This document shows, piece by piece, positions 25,916 through 34,989 of a stretch of DNA of 45,106 nt. The first letter of the stretch is position 1; each line of letters starts with the position of its first letter. A model generated the notes under the pieces. It did not search any database. It was not told where the DNA came from and saw only the letters and a list, made by a program, of their open reading frames with translations. The translations under genes were made by a program, and so were the position numbers. The stretch is from Embleya hyalina. Lineage in GTDB: Bacteria > Actinomycetota > Actinomycetes > Streptomycetales > Streptomycetaceae. The stretch covers positions 1-45,106 of the forward strand of contig NZ_BIFH01000062.1 of NCBI RefSeq assembly GCF_003967355.1, in the 5' to 3' direction.

Positions 25916-27430
25916 ATGGCAACGACCACCGCCCCGGCCGCGAACTCCCCTGCGGCCACCACCCCCACCGACACCCCGCCCCGCGGCATCGCCGCCATCG
26001 CCCTCGTCGTCGTGCTCGGCTCGATCATGTCGGTCCTGGACGTGACGGTCGTCAACGTCGCGCTGAACCACCTCGCGCGGGACTTCGACGCCCCACTGGC
26101 CACGATCCAATGGGTCGCGACCGGGTACACCCTCGCCCTGGCCACGGTCATCCCGATGGCCGCGTGGGCGATGGGCCGCTTCGGCACCAAACGGCTGTAC
26201 ATGTTCTCGATCGGCACCTTCGCCGCCGGATCGATCCTGGCCGGCCTGGCCTGGTCGGCCGAATCGCTGATCGTCTTCCGGGTCCTGCAGGGGCTCGGCG
26301 GCGGCCTGATCATGCCGGTCGGGATGACCATCCTGGCCCGCGCCTCCGACCCGAGTCGGATGGGCCGCACGATGGCCATCATGGGCATCCCGGTCCTGAT
26401 CGGCCCGCTGGTCGGCCCGATCCTGGGCGGATGGCTGGTGGACGACGTCTCGTGGCGCTGGATCTTCTTCATCAACGTACCGATCGGCGCGATCGCCCTG
26501 GGCCTGGCCGCCAAGGTCTTCCCGCGCGACACCGCACAACCGACCAGGCCGCTGGACGTACCGGGACTGCTGATGCTCTCCCCCGGCCTTGCCCTGCTCA
26601 TCTACGGGCTGGCCACCGGCGGCGAGAAGGGCGACTTCGGCGCCGCCGGGGCGCTGGTGCCGGCCGTGCTCGGTGCGCTCCTGGTGATCGGCTTCGTGGC
26701 CCGGGCGTTGCGGGTCGAGCACGCGCTGATCGACCTGCGGCTGTTTCGCGGTCGGGCGTTCGTGGCCGCCGCAGGCACCATGTTCCTGTTCGTCTGCGCG
26801 TACTTCGGCTCGATGATGCTGGCTCCGCTGTACTACCAGCTGGTGCGTGGGGAGAGCGCCACCGCCTCCGGCCTGTTGGGCGCGCCGCAGGCGCTGGCGA
26901 CGGCGCTGTCCATGCAGGTGGCCAGTCGGCTCAGCGACCGGATCGCGCCGGGGCGGATCGTGTTGATGGGGATCGTGGTCGCCGCGTCCGGGTTCCTCGC
27001 GTTCACCACGCAGGTGGCGGCGGACACGCCGTACTGGGTGCTGATGGCGTGCATGTCGGTGACCGGTGTCGGGGTGGGGATGACGCTGATGCCGACCACC
27101 GCCTCGGCGCTGCGCACGATGTCGCACGAGCAGGTCGCGGTCGCGGGGACGACGTTGACGATCATCCAGCAGGTGTCGGCGGCGATCGGTGGGGCGTTGA
27201 TGTCGGTGCGGTTGGCCGGGGCGATGCGGGATGGCCTGCCGGCCGGGCAGGGGGCCGGGGGGCTGGGCGAGTTGCACACGTTGTCGCCGGATGTGGTGGT
27301 GGCGGTCGGGCCGGCGTTGGCCGACGCGTTTCAGGGGACGTACTGGTGGGCCGTGACGTTGATGGGGCTGGCGTTCCTGCCGGCGTTGTGGATGAGCCGG
27401 CGTCGGCCGGCAGCGCCGGTGGGCGAGTAG
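25916..27430 (+). CDS. DHA2-family multidrug MFS exporter (14 TM)
   Basis: 504 aa, ATG with AGGAG 7-8 nt upstream. The EmrB/QacA type is shown by SVLDVTVVNVALNHLARDF in TM1 and by motif A (AMGRFGTKRLYMFSIGTF). The RVLQGLGGGLIMPVGMTIL segment and motif C (GIPVLIGPLVGPILGGWLVD) agree. About fourteen helices are predicted. It is the second gene of the MerR-type operon, so it is probably induced together with the FMN reductase. Substrate is unknown. The gene runs directly into the 80-bp repeat region, which carries the terminator. Confidence 0.93.
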   Translation: MATTTAPAANSPAATTPTDTPPRGIAAIALVVVLGSIMSVLDVTVVNVALNHLARDFDAPLATIQWVATGYTLALATVIPMAAWAMGRFGTKRLYMFSIGTFAAGSILAGLAWSAESLIVFRVLQGLGGGLIMPVGMTILARASDPSRMGRTMAIMGIPVLIGPLVGPILGGWLVDDVSWRWIFFINVPIGAIALGLAAKVFPRDTAQPTRPLDVPGLLMLSPGLALLIYGLATGGEKGDFGAAGALVPAVLGALLVIGFVARALRVEHALIDLRLFRGRAFVAAAGTMFLFVCAYFGSMMLAPLYYQLVRGESATASGLLGAPQALATALSMQVASRLSDRIAPGRIVLMGIVVAASGFLAFTTQVAADTPYWVLMACMSVTGVGVGMTLMPTTASALRTMSHEQVAVAGTTLTIIQQVSAAIGGALMSVRLAGAMRDGLPAGQGAGGLGELHTLSPDVVVAVGPALADAFQGTYWWAVTLMGLAFLPALWMSRRRPAAPVGE

Positions 27431-27448
27431 GCCGGGGTCGGGGCGGCC

Positions 27449-27850
27449 GTCCTCGAACGCCGGACGGGCTGAGGGGTTTGGTGCCCCGAGCGCCGGAAGC
27501 TGCGGTTGGTCGTGGCCTCCGGCCCGGTGTCCTCAAACGCCGGACAGGCTGAGATCGTCGACCCGAGTCGGTTGTCCTCAAACGCCGGACGGGCTGAAGG
27601 GCTTGGTGCCGCGAGCGCCGGAGGCTGCGGTTGGTCTCGGCCTCCGGCCGGGAGTCTGCAAACGCCGGACGGGCTGAAGGGCTTGGTGCCCCGAGCGCCG
27701 GAAGCTGCGGTTGGTCGTGGCCTCCGGCCGGGTGTCCTCAAACGCCGGACGGGCTGAAGGACCTGGTGCCGCAAGCGCCGGAAGCTGCGGTTGGTCGTGG
27801 CCTCCGGCTCGGTGTTCTCGAACGCCGGACGGGCTGAAGGGCCTGGTGCC
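27449..27850. repeat. 80-bp noncoding tandem repeat, six cores
   Basis: The core AACGCCGGACGGGCTGA starts at 27456, 27536 (one mismatch), 27581, 27661, 27741 and 27821. The period is 80 bp except for one 45-bp shortened unit. The rest of each unit (including CGCCGGAAGCTGCGGTTGG) is also conserved. Eighty is not a multiple of three, so the repeats pass through all frames and are not protein repeats. The array fills the gap between two convergent genes and ends at a terminator whose right arm is complementary to the core. Confidence 0.9.
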
Positions 27851-27855
27851 CCGAG

Positions 27856-27895
27856 CGCCGGATGGGCTGTCGAGCGATGGCCCGTCCGGCGTTTT
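27856..27895. terminator. terminator closing the 80-bp repeat array
   Basis: CGCCGGATGGGC (27856-27867) pairs with GCCCGTCCGGCG (27880-27891) with one mismatch, followed by TTTTG. It can serve the DHA2 gene on the plus strand. The same right arm can pair with any upstream repeat core. Confidence 0.75.
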
Positions 27896-27905
27896 GGGTT
27901 GCTTG

Positions 27906-28619
27906 TTATTCGTTCGGGGGCTTTGTCATCGTGTCCGGGCCCTTGTGGGTGCCCTCCCTTGTGGGGGGCTTTTCGGCTGTCCATTCGGCCGGTGGGGTGG
28001 GGGGCGTCTCGGGGACTTCCGCGTCTCGGACCATGCCTACGATTCGGCGGCCGGTGAGGCCCAGGCTGACCAGGCTCAGGCCGTCGAAGAGGAGGGCCAG
28101 GGAGATGAACGTGCCGATCACGTAGCGGCTGCTGCTCGGCCATTCGGCCAGTACCAGCAGGCCCAGGACCAGGTCGACCACGCCGACGCCGATGGTCCAG
28201 ATCATCTTGGCCGACATGCTCGCCACGCCGCCGACGATGCGGAACATGCCCGCGCCCAGCAGCAGCAGGGCCACGAACAGGGTGAGCGCCTGGGCCCCCA
28301 CGTCGGGGCGGCGCAACAGCACCACGCCCGCCGCGATGTTCAACGCCGAGACCGCGACCACGAGCCAGAACGCGTTCTCCTTGCGCGCCTGGATCGCCTG
28401 GACGAAGCCGACCACGCCGCCGATCAGCAGCAGCCAGCCGAACAGCACCATCGTGGTGAGCGTGGCCAGGCCCGTGTAGATCAGGCCGACGACCCCGCCG
28501 AGCACGAGGACCATGCCGAGCACCACGAGCAGACCGAACCCGAATCCCTTGCCGCTGCGTCGATGCCGCCCCGCGCCGGACTCGGCGGAGGGACCGGTGA
28601 CGCCCTTCGTGCTCTCCAT
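27906..28619 (-). CDS. HdeD-like (DUF308) membrane protein
   Basis: 237 aa. The ATG at 28619 is chosen for GAGGAG 7 nt upstream; an in-frame upstream start lacks one. Six predicted helices (about 27-180) form the three repeated two-helix units of the HdeD/DUF308 family: LGMVLVLGGVVGLIYTGLATLTTMVLFGWLLLIGGVVGFVQAIQ and its repeats. HdeD is linked to acid resistance in E. coli; the actinobacterial role is unproven. The C-terminal tail (about 185-237) is Pro/Thr/Lys-rich and probably cytoplasmic and disordered. Single gene. Confidence 0.88.
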   Translation of the reverse strand: MESTKGVTGPSAESGAGRHRRSGKGFGFGLLVVLGMVLVLGGVVGLIYTGLATLTTMVLFGWLLLIGGVVGFVQAIQARKENAFWLVVAVSALNIAAGVVLLRRPDVGAQALTLFVALLLLGAGMFRIVGGVASMSAKMIWTIGVGVVDLVLGLLVLAEWPSSSRYVIGTFISLALLFDGLSLVSLGLTGRRIVGMVRDAEVPETPPTPPAEWTAEKPPTREGTHKGPDTMTKPPNE

Positions 28620-28758
28620 GGGTGCCGCTCCTCGGATCCGTCCCGCGCCCGCGTCGTCGCGTGCGTGGTACGCCTTCCCGCTGGAAAGCGACATATCCGC
28701 GGCATCGGCTGTTCGCATGATCGTTTCGGACCGGTGCGAGCCCGGCGAAGCGCGCCGC

Positions 28759-30600
28759 TCAGCGCCCCTTCCCCGGGGGCAACGACGGCGGCAGCGCGGA
28801 GCGCACCGGGGACAGGGCCGGGGCGAGCGCCGGCCGGGCCGCGGGCATCGGCGTGGCCGTCGCCGTGGTCACCGTGACCCCGCGCACCGCCGGGCCCGGC
28901 CGATCCGTCAGGCCCAGGAAGTGCCGGCGCAGCCGATACTTCTCCACCCGCCCGTTCGGCGTCCGCGGCATCCGGGCCACGATCCGCACGTACGCCGGCC
29001 GCATGTACGCGGGCAGCGACTGGACGCACCACGCGCGTAGCTCGTCGGGATCCAGCGGCCGGCCCGGTTCCGGCTCGGCGTACAGCACCACCTCGTCCTC
29101 GTCGTCCCGGTCGGCGGGCACCCCGAAGACCGCGCCGACCGCGATGTCGGGATGCTGGTTGACCAGGTCCTCGATGTGGTACGCCGACACGTTCTCGCCG
29201 CGGATCCGGATCCGGTCCACGACCCGGTCGACGAAGTGCAGCAGCCCGTCCTCCTCGTCGAACACCGCCGCGTCGCCGGTGTGGAACCACAGGTTGCGGG
29301 TGGCCTCGGCGATGCTCAGCGGGTCGCCCACGTACTCCTGGACCAGCAGCCCCGGCAGATGCGGACGCATCGCCAGGTGGCCCACCACCCCGCGCGGCAC
29401 CGGCCGGTCGTGCTCGTCCAGGATCGCCACCCTGGTGAACGGCAGCGGCGCGCCCAGGCAGCCCCGGCGCACGATCCGGGACGCGGGCACGACCGGTACG
29501 CCCAGGCGATCGCAGACCCGCTTGACCTCCTTCGCGCCGAGCCCGCGCCGCAGCGCCTCCGGGGTGCCCTCTCCCGGCTCGGCGCCGATCAGCACGGCGG
29601 CGATCGGCAGTCCGGTCTCGACCTGCCCGTAGCCCGCCACCACGGTGTCGATGCCGTAGCGGCGCGCGAACGAGTGGTGGATCGCCGGCAGCGGCTGCAT
29701 CAGCACCTTGCTCAGCGGGTTGTCCCGCTCGCCGCGCCGCTCGGGCGCGCCGGAGAGCCAGCCCACCATCGTCTCGGTGAGCACCGCGCTGGTGGCCCCC
29801 GCGGCCGTCACCCGGCGCCAGAAGTCGACCGGGTGGAACCGGTCCCACAGCGACACCCCCGCGCCCGTCCAGGCCGCCCGGGCCAGCCCGGCGAACGCGC
29901 CCTGGAGCGAGTGCAGCGGCAGGTCCACGTGCACCACGTCGTCCGGCGTGGTCAGCCGGCGCAGCAGCAGCGTGTACGCCGCCAGCCAGCGATGCGGCAA
30001 CACGGCGGCCTTGGGCCGGCCCGTCACCCCGGCGGTGTGCACGATCATCCCGACGTCGGCGGGATCGATCACCACGCCCGGCGGCTCGGCGCGGGCCAGG
30101 AAGTTGGCGTAGGCGATCTCGGGGTAGCCGTGCGGCGGACGCGGCCCGACCGCGTCGTGCACGGTCAGCCGGGGCAGCCGGTCCAGGTGCGGGCGCACCG
30201 CCTCCAGCGCCTGCACCAGCAGGCGCTCGGTGACCACCAGCAGCGGCCCGGTGGCCTCCAGTTGCTCGACCAGCGGGTCGCCGATCAGGTCCGGGTCGAT
30301 CGGGCAGTAGACCGCGCCGGCCTTCCAGATGCCGAACATCCACAGCGCGGCCGCGTACGAGCTGCGGCAGTGCACGGCGATCCGGTCGCCGCGCCGCACG
30401 CCCGCCCGGGCCAGGTTGCCGGCGATCGTGTCGGTGGCCCGCTTGGCCTCGGCGTAGCCGAGGTCCAGGCCGTGCTCGCCGTAGTGGATGAAGACCCGCG
30501 TCGGGGTGCGCGCCGACCACCGGTCCAACGCTTCGGTGACCGACTCCCCGTCCGCGGCGAGTTCGGCGGCGAGACCCGCCTCGAGTTCTTCGGCGGTCAT
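28759..30600 (-). CDS. AMP-binding acyl-CoA ligase (CaiC-like)
   Basis: 613 aa from the ATG at 30600; a GGGGG tract lies about 12 nt upstream, so the start is less certain. ANL-superfamily layout: substrate region, P-loop motif TAGVTGRPK (about 189-197), YGQVETG (A5-like), TGDAAVFDEEDGLLHFVDRVVDRIRIRGENVS (A7-A8) and a C-terminal RTPNGRVEKYRLR motif (about 545-557). The P-loop departs from the usual TSGTTGxPK, and the A10 Lys position (GK) is Arg. A Pro/Ala-rich tail of about 50 residues follows. It is divergent from the acyl-CoA dehydrogenase pair, so it most likely activates the acid that those enzymes oxidise. The substrate is unknown. Confidence 0.85.
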   Translation of the reverse strand: MTAEELEAGLAAELAADGESVTEALDRWSARTPTRVFIHYGEHGLDLGYAEAKRATDTIAGNLARAGVRRGDRIAVHCRSSYAAALWMFGIWKAGAVYCPIDPDLIGDPLVEQLEATGPLLVVTERLLVQALEAVRPHLDRLPRLTVHDAVGPRPPHGYPEIAYANFLARAEPPGVVIDPADVGMIVHTAGVTGRPKAAVLPHRWLAAYTLLLRRLTTPDDVVHVDLPLHSLQGAFAGLARAAWTGAGVSLWDRFHPVDFWRRVTAAGATSAVLTETMVGWLSGAPERRGERDNPLSKVLMQPLPAIHHSFARRYGIDTVVAGYGQVETGLPIAAVLIGAEPGEGTPEALRRGLGAKEVKRVCDRLGVPVVPASRIVRRGCLGAPLPFTRVAILDEHDRPVPRGVVGHLAMRPHLPGLLVQEYVGDPLSIAEATRNLWFHTGDAAVFDEEDGLLHFVDRVVDRIRIRGENVSAYHIEDLVNQHPDIAVGAVFGVPADRDDEDEVVLYAEPEPGRPLDPDELRAWCVQSLPAYMRPAYVRIVARMPRTPNGRVEKYRLRRHFLGLTDRPGPAVRGVTVTTATATPMPAARPALAPALSPVRSALPPSLPPGKGR

Positions 30601-30851
30601 GGCTTGTGACAACCCCCTTGCGACACGCAGAAACCCGGAAGCCGGCGGCTGGAGACCGTGCGTGTACTCGATCACACGGGGAGAAGAACATATCGCCTGT
30701 GCGTGCGGGTTGGGGGCCCGGGCACGGGCTTCCTACCGGTGAGTTCAGCACTTAGCATCCAGGTGGCCCGGTTGTCGACGGAGTGTCGTCCGACGGGAAC
30801 AGGGCGTCATGGTGGCGAACGGAGGCACCTCCTGTGCGAGAGCGGGGCGGC

Positions 30852-32150
30852 GTGAGCGATACGGACAACCAGCCCGACGACGGGCGCGACGACGGGCCCG
30901 GCAACGAACCCCGGGCCGCATCGGGAACCGCTCCCGACGGCCCACCGGCCGCGGGCGGACCGCTCGACGCGGCGGAACTGCGGCGGCGGGTCGCCGACTT
31001 GGTCGCGGCGCACGATCCCACCACGATGACCTCGGTGGAATTCCTCGGGCACCGCTTCGACGCGGGCCTGGCCTGGGTGCACTTCCCGGTCGGCTGCGGC
31101 GGCCTGGGCGCCTCGCGGGCGCTGCAACAGGTGGTCGAGGACGCGTTGATCGCGGCCGGCGCCAAGGTGGTCAGCGCGTACCGCAATCCGATCGGCCTGG
31201 GCATGGGCGCGCCCACGATCGTCGCGCACGGCGACGCCGAGTCGCGCGCCCGGTTGTTGCGCCCGCTGTGGACCGGCGAGGAGGTCTGGTGCCAGCTGTT
31301 CAGCGAACCCGGCGCGGGATCGGACCTGGCGGGGCTGGCCACCCGGGCGATGCGCGACGGCGACGGCGACTGGATCGTGACCGGCCAGAAGGTGTGGACC
31401 TCGCTCGCGCACAAGGCGCGCTGGGCGATGTTGCTCGCCCGGACCGATCCGGACCTGCCCAAGCACCAGGGGCTGACCTACTTCTTCCTGGACATGACCT
31501 CGCCCGGGGTGGAGGTGCGCCCGCTGCGCCAGGCCACCGGACAGGCCGAGTTCAACGAGGTGTTCCTGACCGACGTACGCGTGCCCGACGCGCATCGCGC
31601 GGGTGAGGTGGGTCAGGGCTGGGCGGTGTCGAACACCACGCTGATGAACGAGCGGGTGGCCATCGGCGGCGGCGCCGCGCCCCGCGAGGCGAACGCGATC
31701 GGGGCGGTGGCGCGGATGTGGCGCGACCGGCCGGAGTTGCGCACTCCCGGCCTGCACGACCGGCTGCTTCGGGCCTGGGTGGAGTGCGAGGTGGCCCGGC
31801 TCGGCAACGAGCGCATCCGCCAGCAACTCGCGGTCGGCGCGCCCGGGCCGGAGGGGTCGGCGGCCAAGATCGCCTACGCGCGGCTGAACCAGGACGTGAC
31901 CCGGTTGTGGCTGGAGCTGACCGGCGAGGAGGGCCTGGGCTACGACGAGTGGACCATGCGGCGCAGCGACATGGGCCAGGCCACGCTGGGCGCGCGCGCT
32001 CCGGGCTACTACTACCTGCGGGCCAAGGGCAATTCGATCGAGGGCGGCACCTCGGAGGTGTTGCGCAACGTGATCGCGGACCGGGTGCTGGATCTGCCGC
32101 GCGAGCCGCGCACCGATACGAAGGTGGCGTGGAAGGAGATGCCCCGGTGA
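30852..32150 (+). CDS. acyl-CoA dehydrogenase, subunit 1 of a likely heteromeric pair
   Basis: 432 aa from the GTG at 30852, chosen over an upstream in-frame start because homology begins later and a weak GGGGCGG precedes it. The first 35-40 residues are Asp/Pro/Gly-rich. Acyl-CoA dehydrogenase signatures follow: FSEPGAGSDLAGLATRA, WIVTGQKVWTSLAHKARW, and the C-terminal GNSIEGGTSEVLRNVIADRVLDLP. It overlaps the next dehydrogenase gene by GTGA. Adjacent unequal dehydrogenases of this kind form alpha2-beta2 enzymes in mycobacterial steroid and side-chain catabolism (FadE28-FadE29 type). The flavin-linked reaction is alpha-beta desaturation of an acyl-CoA. Confidence 0.9.
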   Translation: MSDTDNQPDDGRDDGPGNEPRAASGTAPDGPPAAGGPLDAAELRRRVADLVAAHDPTTMTSVEFLGHRFDAGLAWVHFPVGCGGLGASRALQQVVEDALIAAGAKVVSAYRNPIGLGMGAPTIVAHGDAESRARLLRPLWTGEEVWCQLFSEPGAGSDLAGLATRAMRDGDGDWIVTGQKVWTSLAHKARWAMLLARTDPDLPKHQGLTYFFLDMTSPGVEVRPLRQATGQAEFNEVFLTDVRVPDAHRAGEVGQGWAVSNTTLMNERVAIGGGAAPREANAIGAVARMWRDRPELRTPGLHDRLLRAWVECEVARLGNERIRQQLAVGAPGPEGSAAKIAYARLNQDVTRLWLELTGEEGLGYDEWTMRRSDMGQATLGARAPGYYYLRAKGNSIEGGTSEVLRNVIADRVLDLPREPRTDTKVAWKEMPR

Positions 32151-33292
32151 GCGAACCCACGATTCCCTCGCTGCTGTACGGCGAGATCGAGGAGGAGTTG
32201 CGCGCGACGCTGCGCGAGCTGCTGCGGGACCGGTGCGGGTGGCACGACGTGCTGGCCCGGATCGACACCGACGAGGCGTACGACGAGGGCCTGTGGAAGG
32301 CGGTGGCGGCCGAGTTGGGGCTGGCCGGGCTGCTGATCCCGGAGGAGTTCGGCGGGGCCGGCGCGGGGCCGAGGGAGGTCGCGGTGGCGCTGGAGGAACT
32401 GGGCCGCGCGGTGGCGCCGGTGCCGTTCCTGGCCAGCGCGGTGCTGGCCACCTCGGCGCTGCTCGCCTGCCCGGCCGGTGCGGCGCGCGATACCGCGCTG
32501 CGCGCGCTGGCGGAGGGGACCCGTACCGCCACCCTCGCGGTGACCGCGACCACCTGGCCGGAGGCGGGCTTCCCGCTGTCGGTGACGGGGGCGTGGGAGG
32601 ACGGGGAGTTGTCCCTGACCGGCGCGGTGACCGGGGTGTTGGCCGTGGATCGGGCCGAGCTGCTGGTGCTGCCGGTGATCGTGGCCGGCGAGCCGCATCT
32701 GGCGCTGGTGGCGGGCGACGCGGCGAACCTGGCCCGCGGCGCGGTGACCTCGTTGGACGCGACGCGTCCGGTGGGTCAGGTGACGCTGGATCAGGTGCGC
32801 GCTCGGGTGCTGGCCGGGCCCGAGCACGCCGAGCGGGCCCTCGGGCACGCGGTGCGCTACGGCGCGGCGCTGCTCGCGTCCGAGCAACTGGGCGTGGCGG
32901 AGCAGGCGTTGGCCGAGGCGGTCGGCTATCTGAAGGTGCGTCACCAGTTCGGCCGGCCGATCGGCTCGTTCCAGGCGCTGCGCCACCGTGCCGCCGACCT
33001 GTGGTCGGACCTGGCGTCGGCCCGGGCCGCGGCCCGCTACGCGGCGGCGTGCCTGGCCGAGGACTCCCCCGACGCGGCGGTGGCGACCGCGCTGGCCCAG
33101 GCGTACTGCTCCGAGGTGGCGGTGCGTACGGCGGAGGAGTGTGTGCAGATGCACGGCGGGATCGGCTTCACCTGGGAGCACCCGGCGCACCTGTACCTCA
33201 AGCGGGCGATGGCCTCGGCGCTGCTCCTCGGCACCGCGGACCGACACCGGGCCACGCTCGGCGCGCTGGTGGACCTGCCGCCGGCGATCTGA
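32147..33292 (+). CDS. acyl-CoA dehydrogenase, subunit 2 of a likely heteromeric pair
   Basis: 381 aa, GTG start overlapping the first dehydrogenase stop (GTGA). The N-terminal helical domain has LGLAGLLIPEEFGGAGAGPREVAVALEELGRA. The C-terminal domain has VRHQFGRPIGSFQALRHRAADL and ECVQMHGGIGFTWEHPAHLYLKRA. The middle beta-domain is divergent and lacks a clear SEPGAGSD motif, as is usual for the second subunit of a heteromeric dehydrogenase. Translational coupling supports an obligate pair. A 13-bp perfect terminator stem begins 14 nt after the stop, so the operon is only these two genes. Confidence 0.9.
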   Translation: MSEPTIPSLLYGEIEEELRATLRELLRDRCGWHDVLARIDTDEAYDEGLWKAVAAELGLAGLLIPEEFGGAGAGPREVAVALEELGRAVAPVPFLASAVLATSALLACPAGAARDTALRALAEGTRTATLAVTATTWPEAGFPLSVTGAWEDGELSLTGAVTGVLAVDRAELLVLPVIVAGEPHLALVAGDAANLARGAVTSLDATRPVGQVTLDQVRARVLAGPEHAERALGHAVRYGAALLASEQLGVAEQALAEAVGYLKVRHQFGRPIGSFQALRHRAADLWSDLASARAAARYAAACLAEDSPDAAVATALAQAYCSEVAVRTAEECVQMHGGIGFTWEHPAHLYLKRAMASALLLGTADRHRATLGALVDLPPAI

Positions 33293-33306
33293 GCGCCCCG
33301 CGCACG

Positions 33307-33346
33307 TGCGGATGGCCGGCCCCGTTCTCGGGACCGGCCATCCGCA
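33307..33346 (+). terminator. 13-bp perfect-stem terminator after the dehydrogenases
   Basis: TGCGGATGGCCGG (33307-33319) pairs perfectly with CCGGCCATCCGCA (33334-33346). Confidence 0.85.
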
Positions 33347-33407
33347 GGTGTGGGTGTGCGCGGCCCGAAACGGCTCCGGGGTGTGTCTTCGAGACCGGCG
33401 ACCCGCG

Positions 33408-33554
33408 CTAGCTGCGCAACATCAGGACGATCATCACGATCGCGAGCGCCATCAGCACCGCCCACACCGTCGTGACCAGGCGCAGGCGGCGGCCGTCGCG
33501 CGGTGTGGTCGTGTCGGGCGGGGCGGAATCTCCCGGCGGTGGGTTCTCGCTCAT
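33408..33554 (-). CDS. 48-aa single-helix membrane peptide
   Basis: My own translation: MSENPPPGDSAPPDTTT, then PRDGRRLRLV, then a single transmembrane helix (about 26-46, TTVWAVLMALAIVMIVLML) ending in RS and TAG. GAGG lies 3 nt before the ATG, with a further GGAGGG upstream. The Pro/Asp/Thr-rich N-terminus followed by an Arg-rich segment and a C-terminal helix looks like a tail-anchored small protein. Function unknown. It lies between the dehydrogenase terminator and the Liv-operon terminator, so it is probably transcribed on its own. Confidence 0.6.
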   Translation of the reverse strand: MSENPPPGDSAPPDTTTPRDGRRLRLVTTVWAVLMALAIVMIVLMLRS

Positions 33555-33631
33555 GTCCTCGCTGCCCTCCACGGGTGCTGCGCGCGGCGTCCGTCCTGTT
33601 CAGGATGACACCGCGCGCGGCCCGTTGAGGA

Positions 33632-33652
33632 GCCCCCGAAGCGGTCGGGGGC
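33632..33652 (-). terminator. terminator of the Liv operon
   Basis: GCCCCCG (33632-33638) and CGGGGGC (33646-33652) with a 7-nt loop, 10 nt past the last stop of the transporter operon on the minus strand. Confidence 0.65.
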
Positions 33653-33661
33653 CGCGATCGC

Positions 33662-34186
33662 TCAGTGCTGCGCCGGCGTGGTCGGCAATACCGTCGTGGC
33701 GTCCGTGCCCGCGTCCGCCGGCCCCTGCCGCGGGCTCTGCTGGGCGGCGATCAGCCGGGCCAGCCAGAACCGCATGAAGGTGGACAGCGAGAAGCGCAGG
33801 AACAGGGCGAACCCGAGGAGCGAGACCGGGATCGCCGAGATGCCCAGGGTGATGGCGTCGTTCTGGGTCAGGATCAGCGTCGTGCCGTGGGACATGAAGT
33901 AGGCGCCGAAGCCCATCCCGATCCCGAGCACCATCAGCCCCACGCCCAGCCACATCAGCTGGGTGTCGAGCATGGTCTTGGGCGCGCGCAGCTTGAGGGC
34001 CCCGACGTCGGCGGTGAACTGTCGGGTCCGGTCCTGGGTGGCCGCCGGTACGGCCGCGTGGCGCGGCGGTGCGTACGCCGGTGGCCCGGCGGTCGGCACG
34101 CCCTGCGGAACCGTCGGCGGCACGCCGGGGGGCGGACCCGCGGGTGCGGGTGGCTGCCCGTCGGCGTTCACGCTGTTCATACTCAT
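33662..34186 (-). CDS. two-helix membrane protein at the end of the Liv operon
   Basis: 174 aa, ATG (MSMNSVN) with GAGGTGA about 8 nt upstream. A Pro/Gly/Ala-rich N-terminus (about 1-50) precedes two transmembrane segments (about 74-96, LMWLGVGLMVLGIGMGFGAYFM; and about 108-132, TLGISAIPVSLLGFALFLRFSL), then a helix (FMRFWLARLIAAQQ) and a Thr/Pro tail. I do not recognise the family. It lies 59 nt downstream of livF on the same strand and before the operon terminator, so it probably belongs to the transporter operon. Confidence 0.8.
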   Translation of the reverse strand: MSMNSVNADGQPPAPAGPPPGVPPTVPQGVPTAGPPAYAPPRHAAVPAATQDRTRQFTADVGALKLRAPKTMLDTQLMWLGVGLMVLGIGMGFGAYFMSHGTTLILTQNDAITLGISAIPVSLLGFALFLRFSLSTFMRFWLARLIAAQQSPRQGPADAGTDATTVLPTTPAQH

Positions 34187-34245
34187 ATAAGTGCTCACCT
34201 CGTGGGTCGCCGTGAGGTTGATGCGTACCCGACGGCCATGTGCGA

Positions 34246-34985
<740 letters not shown>

Positions 34986-34989
<4 letters not shown>

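Noticed and set aside
23894-27277. Minus-strand open frame of over 1,100 codons across the MFS, reductase and exporter genes
   Set aside because: Antisense to three well-supported genes; the translation is low-complexity Arg/Gly/His/Gln-rich with no domain.
27506-27837. Short frames across the 80-bp repeats that look like a repeated protein
   Set aside because: The 80-bp period shifts frame at each unit, no ribosome-binding site is present and the translations lack coding bias.
27449-27850. CRISPR-like array
   Set aside because: The spacers are as conserved as the cores and no cas gene is present, so it is a simple tandem repeat.
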